Positions 7,400 through 15,912 of a DNA stretch of 64,000 nt are shown piece after piece. Origin of the DNA: Aminobacter sp. HY435. Its GTDB lineage: Bacteria; Pseudomonadota; Alphaproteobacteria; Rhizobiales; Rhizobiaceae. Location: NCBI RefSeq assembly GCF_027568395.1, contig NZ_JANKZL010000004.1, forward strand, positions 248,001 to 312,000, given 5' to 3'. Within the stretch, counting starts at the first letter, position 1. Every line of letters begins with the position of its first letter. The notes beneath the pieces are model-generated. The model did no database searches. It saw nothing but the letters and a program-made list of their open reading frames with translations, and was not told the origin of the DNA. The translations under genes were made by a program, and so were the position numbers.

Positions 7400-9277
7400 A
7401 TGTCCAGCCCCCGGCACAGCGAGCAGATAGCGGATGCCAAGGCAGCCGCGCGCCCGCTTGCCGTGCTCGAACCGGCCCTGTGGCAACGGCTCAATGAAGC
7501 CGAAACGTCGAACGAGCTGGCGACCGCATGGCTGGCGCTCCAGTGCAGCATGATTTCGGGCGCCACTGCCGGCATCGTCCGCGAGGCGACGAGCGGCGGT
7601 TTTCGCCTGCTTGCCGCATGGCCTGACGCCAATGGCGAGCCCGCCGACCTCCGGGCCACGGCCGACCTGGCCGTCAACGAAGCCCGTGCCGTAGCGCGCG
7701 GCGCCAATGGCGGATCGGAGATTGAACCTTCGGTGGCATATCCGGTCGCGCTGGACGGCAAGACGGTTGCCGTCGTCGCCGTCGCCCTGGCCGTCTCGCA
7801 GCCGGCTCATGCCAAGGACGAATTGCGCGGCGCCATCCGGCAGTTGCAATGGGGCTCGGCATGGTTGCGCGACCACATGCGCCGGTTGCGCATCGAAGCC
7901 AGCAGCGGCAAGCGCGACCAGTCCGCGGCCACCCTCGACTTCATTGCCACGGTACTCGAACATGAGCGTTTCAAGTCCGCAGCGATGGCTGCGGCCACGG
8001 AGCTTGCCATCCGCTTCGATTGCGCCCGCGTGAGCATCGGGTTCCGCCGCCGCGGAACGACGAGGCTGGCGGCGATCTCGCATACCGCCCAGTTTGGCCG
8101 GCAAATGAGCCTGGTACGCGCGGTGGGCTCGGCGATGGATGAGGCGATCGACCAGCGCGCCTCCGTCCTCTATCCGATCGGCGCGGATGAGGCACTTGCT
8201 ACCAACGCGCATCGCGACCTCGCGGCCATGCAGCATGACGGCCAGATTTTCACCGCACCGCTGTTCGTGGTCGACAAATTCATCGGCGCCATCACCTTCG
8301 AGCGTGGCAAGGATCACGCCTTCGATCCTGAAACCGTTCGCCTTCTCGACGTCATCGCAACCGCCATCGGGCCGATTCTCGACGAGAAGCGGCGCAACGA
8401 CCGGTGGCTTGTCGTCAAGGCGTTCGAGTCGCTTGGCCTGCAGGTCAAGCGCCTGCTGGGACCGGGCTACATCGGCCGCAAGCTTGCCGTCGCCGGTCTC
8501 GTCGGTGCCTGCGCCTTTTTTGCCTTCGCGAGCGATATCTACCGCGTCAACGCCGATGCCGAGATCGAAGGCCTGGAGCGCCGCGCCGTGGTCTCCGCCT
8601 ATGACGGCTACATCCAGCAAGCCAACGCGCGCGCCGGCGAATTCGTCAAGGCCGGCGACACGCTGGCGACACTCGAGGATCGCGAGCTCTCCCTCGAACG
8701 CTTGCGCTGGGTGACCGAGCGCCAGCAGCGCGTCTTCGAACATGATCGCGCGCTGGCCAGCCGCCAGCCCGCGACGATCAACGTGGTGAAGAGCCAGATA
8801 GACCAGGCCGACGCGCAACTGCGCCTGATCGACGAGCAGATCGCGCGCACCAAGCTGACGGCGCCGTTCGACGGCATGGTTGTATCAGGGGATTTGAGCC
8901 AACGCATCGGCGGCTCGGTGAGCCGTGGCGAAACCCTGTTCGAGATTGCCCCGCTTACCGACTATCGCGTCGTCATGCAGGTCGACGAGCGCCAGATCGC
9001 CTCTATCGATGTCGGCCAGACGGGCGAGGTCGTCTTCACCTCCCTGCCCGAACAGGGCTACGCCGTGACCGTCACCAAGGTCACGCCCGTCGCTCAGTCT
9101 CGCGAGGGCAAGAACCTGTTCCAGGTCGAAGGGGCGTTGACCGGCAATGCGGAACGCCTGCGCCCCGGAATGATCGGCGTCGCCAAGATCGACATCGGCA
9201 CCGAACCGCTGATCACGATCTGGACTCGGCCGATGCTCGACTGGCTGCGCCTCGCAGCCTGGCGATGGATGCCGTGA
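7400..9277 (+). CDS. GAF domain-HlyD fusion: membrane adaptor subunit of the export set
   Basis: 625 aa. Residues about 1-340 are cytoplasmic and contain a GAF-like sensory fold (around FKSAAMAAATELAIRF ... FTAPLFVVDKFIGAITFE). A single transmembrane helix lies at about 361-380. The periplasmic part begins with a lipoyl-like half motif (VVSAYDGYIQQANARAGEFV, from residue 397), a coiled-coil hairpin of about 60 residues, the second half motif (LTAPFDGMVVSGD) and a beta-barrel region, i.e. an HlyD/RND-type adaptor. Ordinary HlyD proteins have only a short cytoplasmic tail; the long GAF-bearing N-terminus is unusual and suggests ligand- or partner-gated export. Nine nt separate it from the M50 fusion. 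Confidence 0.85.
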   Translation: MSSPRHSEQIADAKAAARPLAVLEPALWQRLNEAETSNELATAWLALQCSMISGATAGIVREATSGGFRLLAAWPDANGEPADLRATADLAVNEARAVARGANGGSEIEPSVAYPVALDGKTVAVVAVALAVSQPAHAKDELRGAIRQLQWGSAWLRDHMRRLRIEASSGKRDQSAATLDFIATVLEHERFKSAAMAAATELAIRFDCARVSIGFRRRGTTRLAAISHTAQFGRQMSLVRAVGSAMDEAIDQRASVLYPIGADEALATNAHRDLAAMQHDGQIFTAPLFVVDKFIGAITFERGKDHAFDPETVRLLDVIATAIGPILDEKRRNDRWLVVKAFESLGLQVKRLLGPGYIGRKLAVAGLVGACAFFAFASDIYRVNADAEIEGLERRAVVSAYDGYIQQANARAGEFVKAGDTLATLEDRELSLERLRWVTERQQRVFEHDRALASRQPATINVVKSQIDQADAQLRLIDEQIARTKLTAPFDGMVVSGDLSQRIGGSVSRGETLFEIAPLTDYRVVMQVDERQIASIDVGQTGEVVFTSLPEQGYAVTVTKVTPVAQSREGKNLFQVEGALTGNAERLRPGMIGVAKIDIGTEPLITIWTRPMLDWLRLAAWRWMP

Positions 9278-9286
9278 GGTAGCCTC

Positions 9287-11440
9287 ATGGCGAGATCGCT
9301 GTTCAGCCCGTCATGGTATCGCGTCGCCGACCTCAAGCTCAGGCTGCGCAGCCATGCCCAGATCCACCGTCAGCAATTTCGCGATGAGGTCTGGTATGTC
9401 TTGCAGGATCACCAGACCGGACGCTTCCATCGGCTATCGGCGTCCTCCAACCTGTTTGTCTCCCTCATGGACGGCAAGCGCACGCTCGGCGAGATATGGG
9501 ACATGGTCGGCCGGCGTGCCGGCGACGATCCGCCCACCCAGGATGAGGCGATCCAGCTTCTTGCCCAGTTGCACGGCTCCGACCTGTTGCAGGGAGCAAT
9601 GCCACCCGATTTCCAGGAACTGGGCGAGCGCGCGGCCAAGCAGGCACGCAGCGAGGTGCTGAGCAAGCTGCGCAACCCGATGTCGCTCAGGTTGCCACTT
9701 TTCGACCCCAACAGCTTCCTCGACGCAACCATGCCGCTGGTCCGGCCGCTGTTCACCGTCTACGGCTTCCTTGCATGGCTGGCGCTCGTGGTCACCGGCA
9801 TCGTTGTGGCTGTGATGCATTGGCCGGAATTGACCTCCGATGGCACGGACCGGCTGCTCAGCACCTCCAACATCGCCATGATCGTGATGATCTATCCTCT
9901 GGTGAAGACCATCCACGAGGCCGGCCACGCATACGCGACAAAGGCCTTCGGCGGCGTCGTCCACGAGGTCGGCATCATGCTCCTTGTGCTGATGCCGGCT
10001 CCCTATGTCGACGCTTCGGCTTCCACGGCGTTTCGCGAGAAATGGCGACGCATGCTGGTCAGCGGCGCCGGCATCATGGTCGAGTTCGCCCTGGCTGCGA
10101 TAGCAATGATCTTCTGGGTCAACGCAGAGCCGGGCCTTGCCCGCGCCGTGGCCTTCAACGTCATGCTGATCGGTGGCGTTTCGACGATCTTCTTCAACGG
10201 CAATCCGTTGCTGCGCTTCGACGCCTACTACATCCTCGCCGACCTGATCGAGATCCCCAATCTCGGCAACCGCGCCAACAAGTATTTCTGGTATCTGGTC
10301 CAGCGCTACCTTCTCGGTGTCGAAAACGTCGAGAACCCCGCGTCGACCCGCGGCGAGCGCAAATGGCTTTTCTGGTATGCCGTGCTCGCGTTTCTCTACC
10401 GCGTCGTGCTCAGCCTGACGATTGCGCTGCTGGTGGCCTCCAAGCTGTTCTTCATTGGCGTGCTGCTGGCGCTGCTGACCTTGTTCAGCACCTTCGTGCA
10501 GCCGCTGTTCAAGGGCGCAAAATATCTGCTTACGTCGCCGAAGCTCGACAGCAAGCGTGGCCGCGCACTCGGGACCACCGGAGTGGCTACGGCTACGGTG
10601 CTTGCGCTGTTGCTGCTGACGCCCCTTCCCTACGGCACCATTGCCCAGGGCGTGGTCTGGATACCCGACCGCGCCCAGGTGCGCGCGGACACCGGTGGAA
10701 TCGTAACCGAAATCCTGGCCAGACCCGATGCCGTCGTCGCCGCGGGCGACCCGTTGATCCGGCTTGCCGATCCGTCGATCGACGGGCGCGTGAAGCTCCT
10801 CGAAGCACAGGCCGCCGAACTCCGGCTGCGCCATGACGCCGTGCAATTCACCGACCGCACCGCCAGCGACATGATCCTGCAGCAGTTGCGTAACATCGAA
10901 GGCATCATCGCGTCCGGCCAGCAGCGGCGCGACGCGCTGGTCATCCGTGCCCGCGACGGTGGCCGTTTCGTGCTGCCCAACGCCGCCAATCTGCCCGGTC
11001 GCTATGTCAACCAGGGCGATCTCGTCGGCTATGTCGTCGCTTCCGCAACGCCCGCACTGCGCGTCATCGTTCCGCAGAGTGAAGTGGACCTGGTCCGCGG
11101 CCGCACCCTGCGCGTCGACATCCGCTATGCCAGCGAACCAGCGCGCATCGTGCCCGCTCATATCAGCCGCGAGGTGCCTGCCGCCCAGCTCGACCTGCCG
11201 AGCCTGGCGCTTTCCACCGAAGGCGGCGGCACGATCGCTGTCCAAAACAGCGGCGGCCCCAACAACCGCCCCCGCGCGCTGGAAGGCCTGTTCGTATTTG
11301 ATCTCGCACCGGAACAGGCCCAATCGCAGCTCTTGCTCGGAAGTCGCGTCCATGTCCGCTTCGACCATGGCAGCGAGCCGGTGGCCTGGCGCTGGCTGCG
11401 CAGCCTGCGCCAGACCTTTCTGAGCCACTTCAATGTCTGA
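9287..11440 (+). CDS. PqqD-like / M50 metalloprotease / HlyD fusion protein
   Basis: 717 aa. Residues about 25-105 resemble a PqqD-type domain (WYVLQDHQTGRFHRL, then FVSLMDGKRTLGEIW), the fold used by RiPP systems to grip leader peptides. A polytopic membrane core follows with the zinc motif HEAGH at 210-214 and the second site-2-protease motif NPLLRFDAYY starting at 306. More membrane helices run to about residue 450. The C-terminal part is HlyD-like (GGIVTEILARPDAVVAAGDP). Site-2 protease homologs cleave within membranes, but M50/HlyD fusions of this kind may act as transport components rather than proteases. It is flanked by the GAF-HlyD and SecA-like genes and overlaps the latter by 8 nt. 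Confidence 0.87.
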   Translation: MARSLFSPSWYRVADLKLRLRSHAQIHRQQFRDEVWYVLQDHQTGRFHRLSASSNLFVSLMDGKRTLGEIWDMVGRRAGDDPPTQDEAIQLLAQLHGSDLLQGAMPPDFQELGERAAKQARSEVLSKLRNPMSLRLPLFDPNSFLDATMPLVRPLFTVYGFLAWLALVVTGIVVAVMHWPELTSDGTDRLLSTSNIAMIVMIYPLVKTIHEAGHAYATKAFGGVVHEVGIMLLVLMPAPYVDASASTAFREKWRRMLVSGAGIMVEFALAAIAMIFWVNAEPGLARAVAFNVMLIGGVSTIFFNGNPLLRFDAYYILADLIEIPNLGNRANKYFWYLVQRYLLGVENVENPASTRGERKWLFWYAVLAFLYRVVLSLTIALLVASKLFFIGVLLALLTLFSTFVQPLFKGAKYLLTSPKLDSKRGRALGTTGVATATVLALLLLTPLPYGTIAQGVVWIPDRAQVRADTGGIVTEILARPDAVVAAGDPLIRLADPSIDGRVKLLEAQAAELRLRHDAVQFTDRTASDMILQQLRNIEGIIASGQQRRDALVIRARDGGRFVLPNAANLPGRYVNQGDLVGYVVASATPALRVIVPQSEVDLVRGRTLRVDIRYASEPARIVPAHISREVPAAQLDLPSLALSTEGGGTIAVQNSGGPNNRPRALEGLFVFDLAPEQAQSQLLLGSRVHVRFDHGSEPVAWRWLRSLRQTFLSHFNV

Positions 11441-13418
11441 CGCCGCCTTCAGCCCGCCCCGGCCGATCCTCTATGCGGAACGGGCCGACAAGAAGAAGTC
11501 GCCGCTCGACGATCATGCCGCCAAGGCCATTGCCTACCTGAAGGTCGCCGGAAGCAAGCGCCGCGCCCGTCAGTTGGCGGGGATCGAGCGGAAGGTGACG
11601 GCACTGGATGGAGAAATGCGAGGCCTTTCGGATGAGGAGTTGCGCACCCGTGGCCGCCACGTGTCGGTAGCCCTCAAGCGCCAGGCTGGGTTCCCCGAAC
11701 AGGTCGTGGCCGAAACCTTCGCCGTCATCCGCGAAATCTCGGGACGCTTGAGCGGTCGCCGCCACTACGGCGTCCAGATGGTCGGGGCCTATGCGCTGTT
11801 GCGCGGCTATCTCGCCGAAATGGCGACAGGCGAAGGCAAGACGTTGACCGCGGCGCTCGGAGCAGCGACCGCAGCACTTGCCGGCCGTCCGGTGCATGTC
11901 GTGACCGTCAACGACTATCTCGCCAGCCGCGACGCCGAACTCACCAAGCCCATCTACGACTGGCTCGGCTTGAGCGTCGGCGTGGTCGTCGCCGGCCAAT
12001 CTGTCGAGCAGCGCCGCGCGGCCTACGCCTGCGACATCACCTATTGCACCAACAAGGAACTCGCCTTCGATTATCTGCGCGACCGCATCGTCCTGGGCCA
12101 GAACGGCGGCAATCTGCGGCTCAAGATGGAAGCGCTGCAAGGCAAGCGGCCGCGCGCCGACCAACTGCGCCTGCGCGGCCTGCATTTCGCCATCGTCGAC
12201 GAGGCCGACAGCGTGCTGGTCGACGAGGCGCGAACGCCACTGGTCATCTCCGGCGAAGCCAAGGGCGAAATATCGACCGCGACCGCCGAAGAAGCGCTCG
12301 GCCTCGCTCGCTCGCTCGAAGCCGGCAAGGACTATGTGCTGATTGCCGCGCAGAAGCGCATCGTGCTGACACCCGACGGGCGCGAGCGCATCGCCAGCTT
12401 CGCCGACGAACGCGGCAGGGAGTGGCGTGGCGTCGTCGTGCGCGAGGAGTTGGCTCGGCAGGCCCTTTCGGCGCTGCATCTGTTCCACCGTGGTGAGCAG
12501 TATCTAGTGCGCGAGGGCAAGGTGCAGATCATCGACGAGCACACCGGCCGCGTCATGCCCGACCGCGCCTGGAGCGACGGCCAGCACCAGATCATCGAGG
12601 TCAAGGAAGGCTGCACGCCCTCGGCACGGCGCACCACGATTGCGCGCATGACCTACCAACGCTTTTTCCGCCGCTATGCGCACCTCTCCGGCATGACCGG
12701 AACGGGTCGCCAGGTGGCGCGCGAATTCTGGCAGGTCTATCGCCTCCCCGTTGTGACCGTCCCGACCCACCGACCCCGCCAGCGCATCAACCTCGAAGAC
12801 CGTGTGCTGGCGACGGACAACCAGAAGTGGCGGGAGGTCATGACTCGCGTGAAGGAGCTAAACGCCCGCGGCATTCCGATACTGCTCGGAACGCGCTCGG
12901 TGGCATCCTCGGCCACCGCAAGCGAAAGGCTGACGGAAGCTGGCCTGCCGCATCTGGTGCTCAGCGCAGCACAGGATGACGCCGAGGCCGGGATCGTCGC
13001 GTTGGCCGGCGAGCGCGGCCGCATCACGGTCGCCACCAACATGGCGGGTCGCGGCACCGACATTCACATTTCCGACGACATCGAAGCGCTCGGCGGCCTG
13101 CATGTGATCATGGTCGAGCGCCATGAAGCCCGCCGCATCGACGACCAGTTGGCAGGCCGCAGCGGTCGCCAGGGCCAGAAAGGCTGTTTCCAGGCTATCC
13201 TGTCGCTTGATGACCCGCTGATGGAGTTCGCCGCCAGTGGACTCTTCAAGACATTTTGCCATATGGCCGAGCCAGTCATGGGTGAAACGGCGGCACGCTG
13301 GCTCTTGCGCCATGCCCAGCGCCGGGCCGAACGCATCCATGCAGGCATGCGCCGCGACCTTTTGAAGTCTGATGAAAACCAGACGCGTACGCTTGCCTTC
13401 ACCGGCCGACCGGAGTGA
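11433..13418 (+). CDS. SecA-like preprotein translocase ATPase, short accessory form
   Basis: 661 aa against about 850-900 for housekeeping SecA. Walker A MATGEGKT (residues 130-137), the helicase motif II around VDEADSVLVDEARTPL (D256), MTGTG, and NMAGRGTDI (536-544) are intact, so both nucleotide-binding folds and the preprotein crosslinking region are present. After about residue 620 the helical wing, most of the C-domain and the zinc-binding SecB tail are missing. The start overlaps the M50 fusion gene, so it is co-translated with it. A dedicated second SecA (as SecA2 in other lineages) exporting a special client is the likely role. The main secA is not in this window. Confidence 0.88.
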   Translation: MSDAAFSPPRPILYAERADKKKSPLDDHAAKAIAYLKVAGSKRRARQLAGIERKVTALDGEMRGLSDEELRTRGRHVSVALKRQAGFPEQVVAETFAVIREISGRLSGRRHYGVQMVGAYALLRGYLAEMATGEGKTLTAALGAATAALAGRPVHVVTVNDYLASRDAELTKPIYDWLGLSVGVVVAGQSVEQRRAAYACDITYCTNKELAFDYLRDRIVLGQNGGNLRLKMEALQGKRPRADQLRLRGLHFAIVDEADSVLVDEARTPLVISGEAKGEISTATAEEALGLARSLEAGKDYVLIAAQKRIVLTPDGRERIASFADERGREWRGVVVREELARQALSALHLFHRGEQYLVREGKVQIIDEHTGRVMPDRAWSDGQHQIIEVKEGCTPSARRTTIARMTYQRFFRRYAHLSGMTGTGRQVAREFWQVYRLPVVTVPTHRPRQRINLEDRVLATDNQKWREVMTRVKELNARGIPILLGTRSVASSATASERLTEAGLPHLVLSAAQDDAEAGIVALAGERGRITVATNMAGRGTDIHISDDIEALGGLHVIMVERHEARRIDDQLAGRSGRQGQKGCFQAILSLDDPLMEFAASGLFKTFCHMAEPVMGETAARWLLRHAQRRAERIHAGMRRDLLKSDENQTRTLAFTGRPE

Positions 13419-13420
13419 CC

Positions 13421-14239
13421 ATGAAGCCTGTTTTCGCCGCCGCACTGCTCCTGTCACAGGCCGTCTCGGCGGCCCATGCCGAGTCGCGGATCTTCGACTG
13501 CGTCGCCGAACCGGCCCAGCGCGTGGCGGTCGGAAGCCCGGTAACCGGCCTGCTTGCCTCCGTCCGCGTCGGCCGTGGCGATGAGGTCAAGCGCGGCGAG
13601 GAACTGGCACGCCTCGAATCCACCGTCGAGGAGGCCAACGTTGCACTTGCGACGGCACAGGCCAACGCCCGCGAAAACCTGGAGTCGCAACGCACCCGCC
13701 TCGATTTGGCGGAGGCCAACCTCGACCGCTCACTGAAGCTGGTGAACTCCGGCACAGTTACCCAGTCCAAGATCGACGAATTGCAGGCGATCGTCGCCAT
13801 CGCCAGGCGCGATCTCGTCACCGAGGAACTTCGGCTCAAGGTCGCGGCCATCGAGCTCGAGCGGCAAAAGGCGCTGCTCGCCCGCCAGAGCATCAAGAGC
13901 CCGATTGACGGCGTGGTGGTGGAACAGAACCTACGCGCCGGCGAGTTCGTACGCCAGGACAGCGCCATCATGACTGTAGCGCAGACCAACCCGCTGCATG
14001 TCGAGGCTTACGTGCCCACCGAGCTGTGGGGCAAGATCACCAAGGGGTCGCACGGAACGGTATCGCTCGACCACCCCGCAGGCACCCGCATCGACGCCGA
14101 AGTCACCGTCGTCGACCGCATTTTCGACGCCGCAAGCGGCACCTTCAGCATTCGCCTTGCACTCCCCAACGCCGACGCCATGATTCCCGCCGGCCAGCGC
14201 TGCAAGGTGAGTTTCGAGGCGACTGCCGCCGGCCAATGA
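13421..14239 (+). CDS. HlyD-family periplasmic adaptor with signal peptide
   Basis: 272 aa. A signal peptide covers residues 1-20 (cleavage after AAHA). The two halves of a lipoyl-like domain (VGSPVTGLLASVRVGRGDEV and SIKSPIDGVVVEQNLRAGEF) flank a coiled-coil hairpin, followed by a short beta-barrel (VEAYVPTELWGKI). The ATG at 13421 has GGAG 5 nt upstream and directly follows the SecA-like stop; a GTG at 13415 is the alternative. Unlike the two upstream HlyD fusions it is fully periplasmic, so the operon makes three adaptor-type chains. It is the last member of the tight four-gene unit. Confidence 0.87.
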   Translation: MKPVFAAALLLSQAVSAAHAESRIFDCVAEPAQRVAVGSPVTGLLASVRVGRGDEVKRGEELARLESTVEEANVALATAQANARENLESQRTRLDLAEANLDRSLKLVNSGTVTQSKIDELQAIVAIARRDLVTEELRLKVAAIELERQKALLARQSIKSPIDGVVVEQNLRAGEFVRQDSAIMTVAQTNPLHVEAYVPTELWGKITKGSHGTVSLDHPAGTRIDAEVTVVDRIFDAASGTFSIRLALPNADAMIPAGQRCKVSFEATAAGQ

Positions 14240-14312
14240 CGGCCAGCCTGGTACCTTTTCCCCCGCAGCGTTTCAGCTAGTATCTGCCCAGATTCTCCAC
14301 GAGGAACTAGCG

Positions 14313-14963
14313 ATGCGGAAACTCGGATATCTTTTGGCACTGATGGTGGCACTAGCGCCGGCATCTCTCCCGCAGCTGGCGGCAGCCCAGGAACGCGTCG
14401 AGACGCTGCGCATGCGTCCGGGCGCGACGCAGACAACGGTTCGCGGCATCGTCATTGGCCGTATCAGCGCCTCGTACCGGCTCGAGGCGCGCGCCGGGCA
14501 GCGCATGAGCCTGACGCTGAATTCGCGCAATCGCTTCCTTTATTTCAACGTCATCGATCCGCGCGGACGGACGATCGCGCGCGAACAGACGCAATGGGAC
14601 GGCCGCCTGCCGAATTCCGGCGTTTATACGATCCAGATCTATCTTCTGCGCGCCGAGGCCCGTCGCAATGTGCCCGCGCCATTCTCGCTCGACGTCAGCA
14701 TCGCCGGCCGTGGCGAGCCCGCCCCCGGTCCCGGCCCGGATCCTGCACCCGGACCGCGTTCCTGGCGCGTCGTCGGCGTCGCCCCCAACGACGTGCTGAA
14801 CATGCGCGAAAGCCCGTCTCCCCGCGGTTTCGTCGTTGACGAAATTCCCTTCGACGCCAGCGGCTTGCGCAATCTCGGCTGCATCGACGGCCAGGGCTGG
14901 TGCAAGGTCCGTTTCCGCGGGCGCGAAGGCTGGGTCAACGGCCGTTTCCTGCGACCGGATTGA
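14313..14963 (+). CDS. Exported SH3b domain protein
   Basis: 216 aa. A signal peptide occupies residues 1-26 (ends LAAAQ). Residues about 27-130 form a beta-rich region resembling the PPC-like domains of secreted proteins (MSLTLNSRNRFLYFNVIDPRG). A proline/glycine linker (about 133-149) leads to a bacterial SH3 domain (VLNMRESPSPRGFVVDEIP, closing WCKVRFRGREGWVNGRFL). SH3b domains bind peptidoglycan or peptides. GAGGAACT precedes the ATG by 6 nt. It lies 73 nt after the HlyD gene on the same strand, so it may belong to the export unit or be separate. Confidence 0.83.
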   Translation: MRKLGYLLALMVALAPASLPQLAAAQERVETLRMRPGATQTTVRGIVIGRISASYRLEARAGQRMSLTLNSRNRFLYFNVIDPRGRTIAREQTQWDGRLPNSGVYTIQIYLLRAEARRNVPAPFSLDVSIAGRGEPAPGPGPDPAPGPRSWRVVGVAPNDVLNMRESPSPRGFVVDEIPFDASGLRNLGCIDGQGWCKVRFRGREGWVNGRFLRPD

Positions 14964-14980
14964 CCGGGCAGCAGCGAAAC

Positions 14981-15027
14981 GAAAAGGCCGGCCCAAGGGC
15001 GCAGCCCAAGGGCGGCCCTTCTTATTC
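14981..15027 (+). terminator. Possible terminator / GC-rich imperfect hairpin
   Basis: A GC-rich imperfect inverted repeat containing two copies of gcccaagggc (14991-15000, 15004-15013) and followed by cttcttatt. It lies just after the SH3b gene. The mismatched stem lowers confidence. Confidence 0.4.
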
Positions 15028-15258
15028 GGCGAAGGCTTCGTTTCGCGCCCTGGAGAATTTCGCAACCAGCACCAACCTGGCTGCCCAGGCATCCAACCTT
15101 ATGGCTGGCCGCTTGCGAGCGCCATTCTCCTGTTTGCTTAGCTTTTCGGCACCTCAACGTTGCTTACATGACGTGCATCATTCTGCTAACATTCTGACCG
15201 TCAGGGGTGCCATCGCGCGGGCGGGTGCGTGACGCTCCTGCATTGAGGAGGAAACCAC

Positions 15259-15459
15259 ATGCGCGACTTGTTCGATCATGACGTGCTGCCCCCCGAGCAA
15301 TACGCCATCATTCTGGAAGTGTATGAATCAGCTCGCCGCGTGGAGGCCAACCTTCCATCCACGCACATAGCCAGTATCGCTGCCCGGCGGCTGATCGCAG
15401 CATTCAATGGCAGTTCAGGCTATTCAGGCATCGGCGTCTACGGCATCAAGCCACACTGA
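15259..15459 (+). CDS. Small hypothetical protein
   Basis: 66 aa, soluble, no recognised family. It is supported by a strong Shine-Dalgarno (GAGGAGGAAA) 5 nt before the ATG and by a terminator 32 nt after the stop, which together look like a complete small transcription unit. The composition is mixed, with an amphipathic middle (YAIILEVYESARRVEANL). Confidence 0.6.
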   Translation: MRDLFDHDVLPPEQYAIILEVYESARRVEANLPSTHIASIAARRLIAAFNGSSGYSGIGVYGIKPH

Positions 15460-15491
15460 AATGCCCATGCTGGATTGGCGACCCATCCTAG

Positions 15492-15523
15492 ACCGCAGGC
15501 GGCTGCGCCACCTGCGGTTTTTT
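15492..15523 (+). terminator. Rho-independent terminator after the small ORF
   Basis: An 8-bp stem (15492-15499 with 15511-15518) with an 11-nt loop, followed by a run of six T. Confidence 0.8.
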
Positions 15524-15912
15524 CACGCTTGTCAGGCGCATCTGAGCGCACGCGATAGGGGAGCCGCTGGGCGGTGGTCTGGGGTGACGACGGCCCCCCT
15601 ATCCTGTTGCGCTCTACACGAACAGACCGCGTGATGGGCAGGCGCCGGCACGCTGGCGCATTCAGTGTTCAGCCCTGCCACGCATAAGGTCAATTACGCA
15701 TTCGAGGTAGAGGGTTGACGACGAAAGCCCCCATAGGCATCCTCATCACATGAAATCAGATGAGCTGGCGGACACCAGACACCTGAAAGTTCAATTGGCG
15801 GGGCTTATACTTATATCGACAGTCGCATTTCGCACGTGCGACGACTTCAATTGCGGAGACAACAATCTCCGCAGATCAACTTAATCAGTGCCCAAAAGCA
15901 TCAGCAGCAGCG
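15524..15912 (+). promoter_or_regulatory. Structured leader/promoter region of the Crp/Fnr gene
   Basis: No gene seen. It contains three inverted repeats: gatagggg/cccctatc (15554-15561 and 15596-15603, wide loop), gtcgca/tgcgac (15822-15827 and 15837-15842) and a perfect 8-bp hairpin tgcggaga/tctccgca (15852-15859 and 15866-15873, 6-nt loop). The last two lie 40-90 nt before the regulator start and could be operator sites or a folded 5' leader. Confidence 0.45.

Noticed and set aside
6977-8818. A 613-codon open frame on the minus strand
   Set aside because: It is antisense to the GAF-HlyD gene, has no ribosome site or family features, and is a high-GC shadow frame.
9434-11428. A 664-codon open frame on the minus strand
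   Set aside because: Antisense to the M50-HlyD gene, whose zinc and HlyD motifs are clear; Gln/His-rich composition is typical of shadows.
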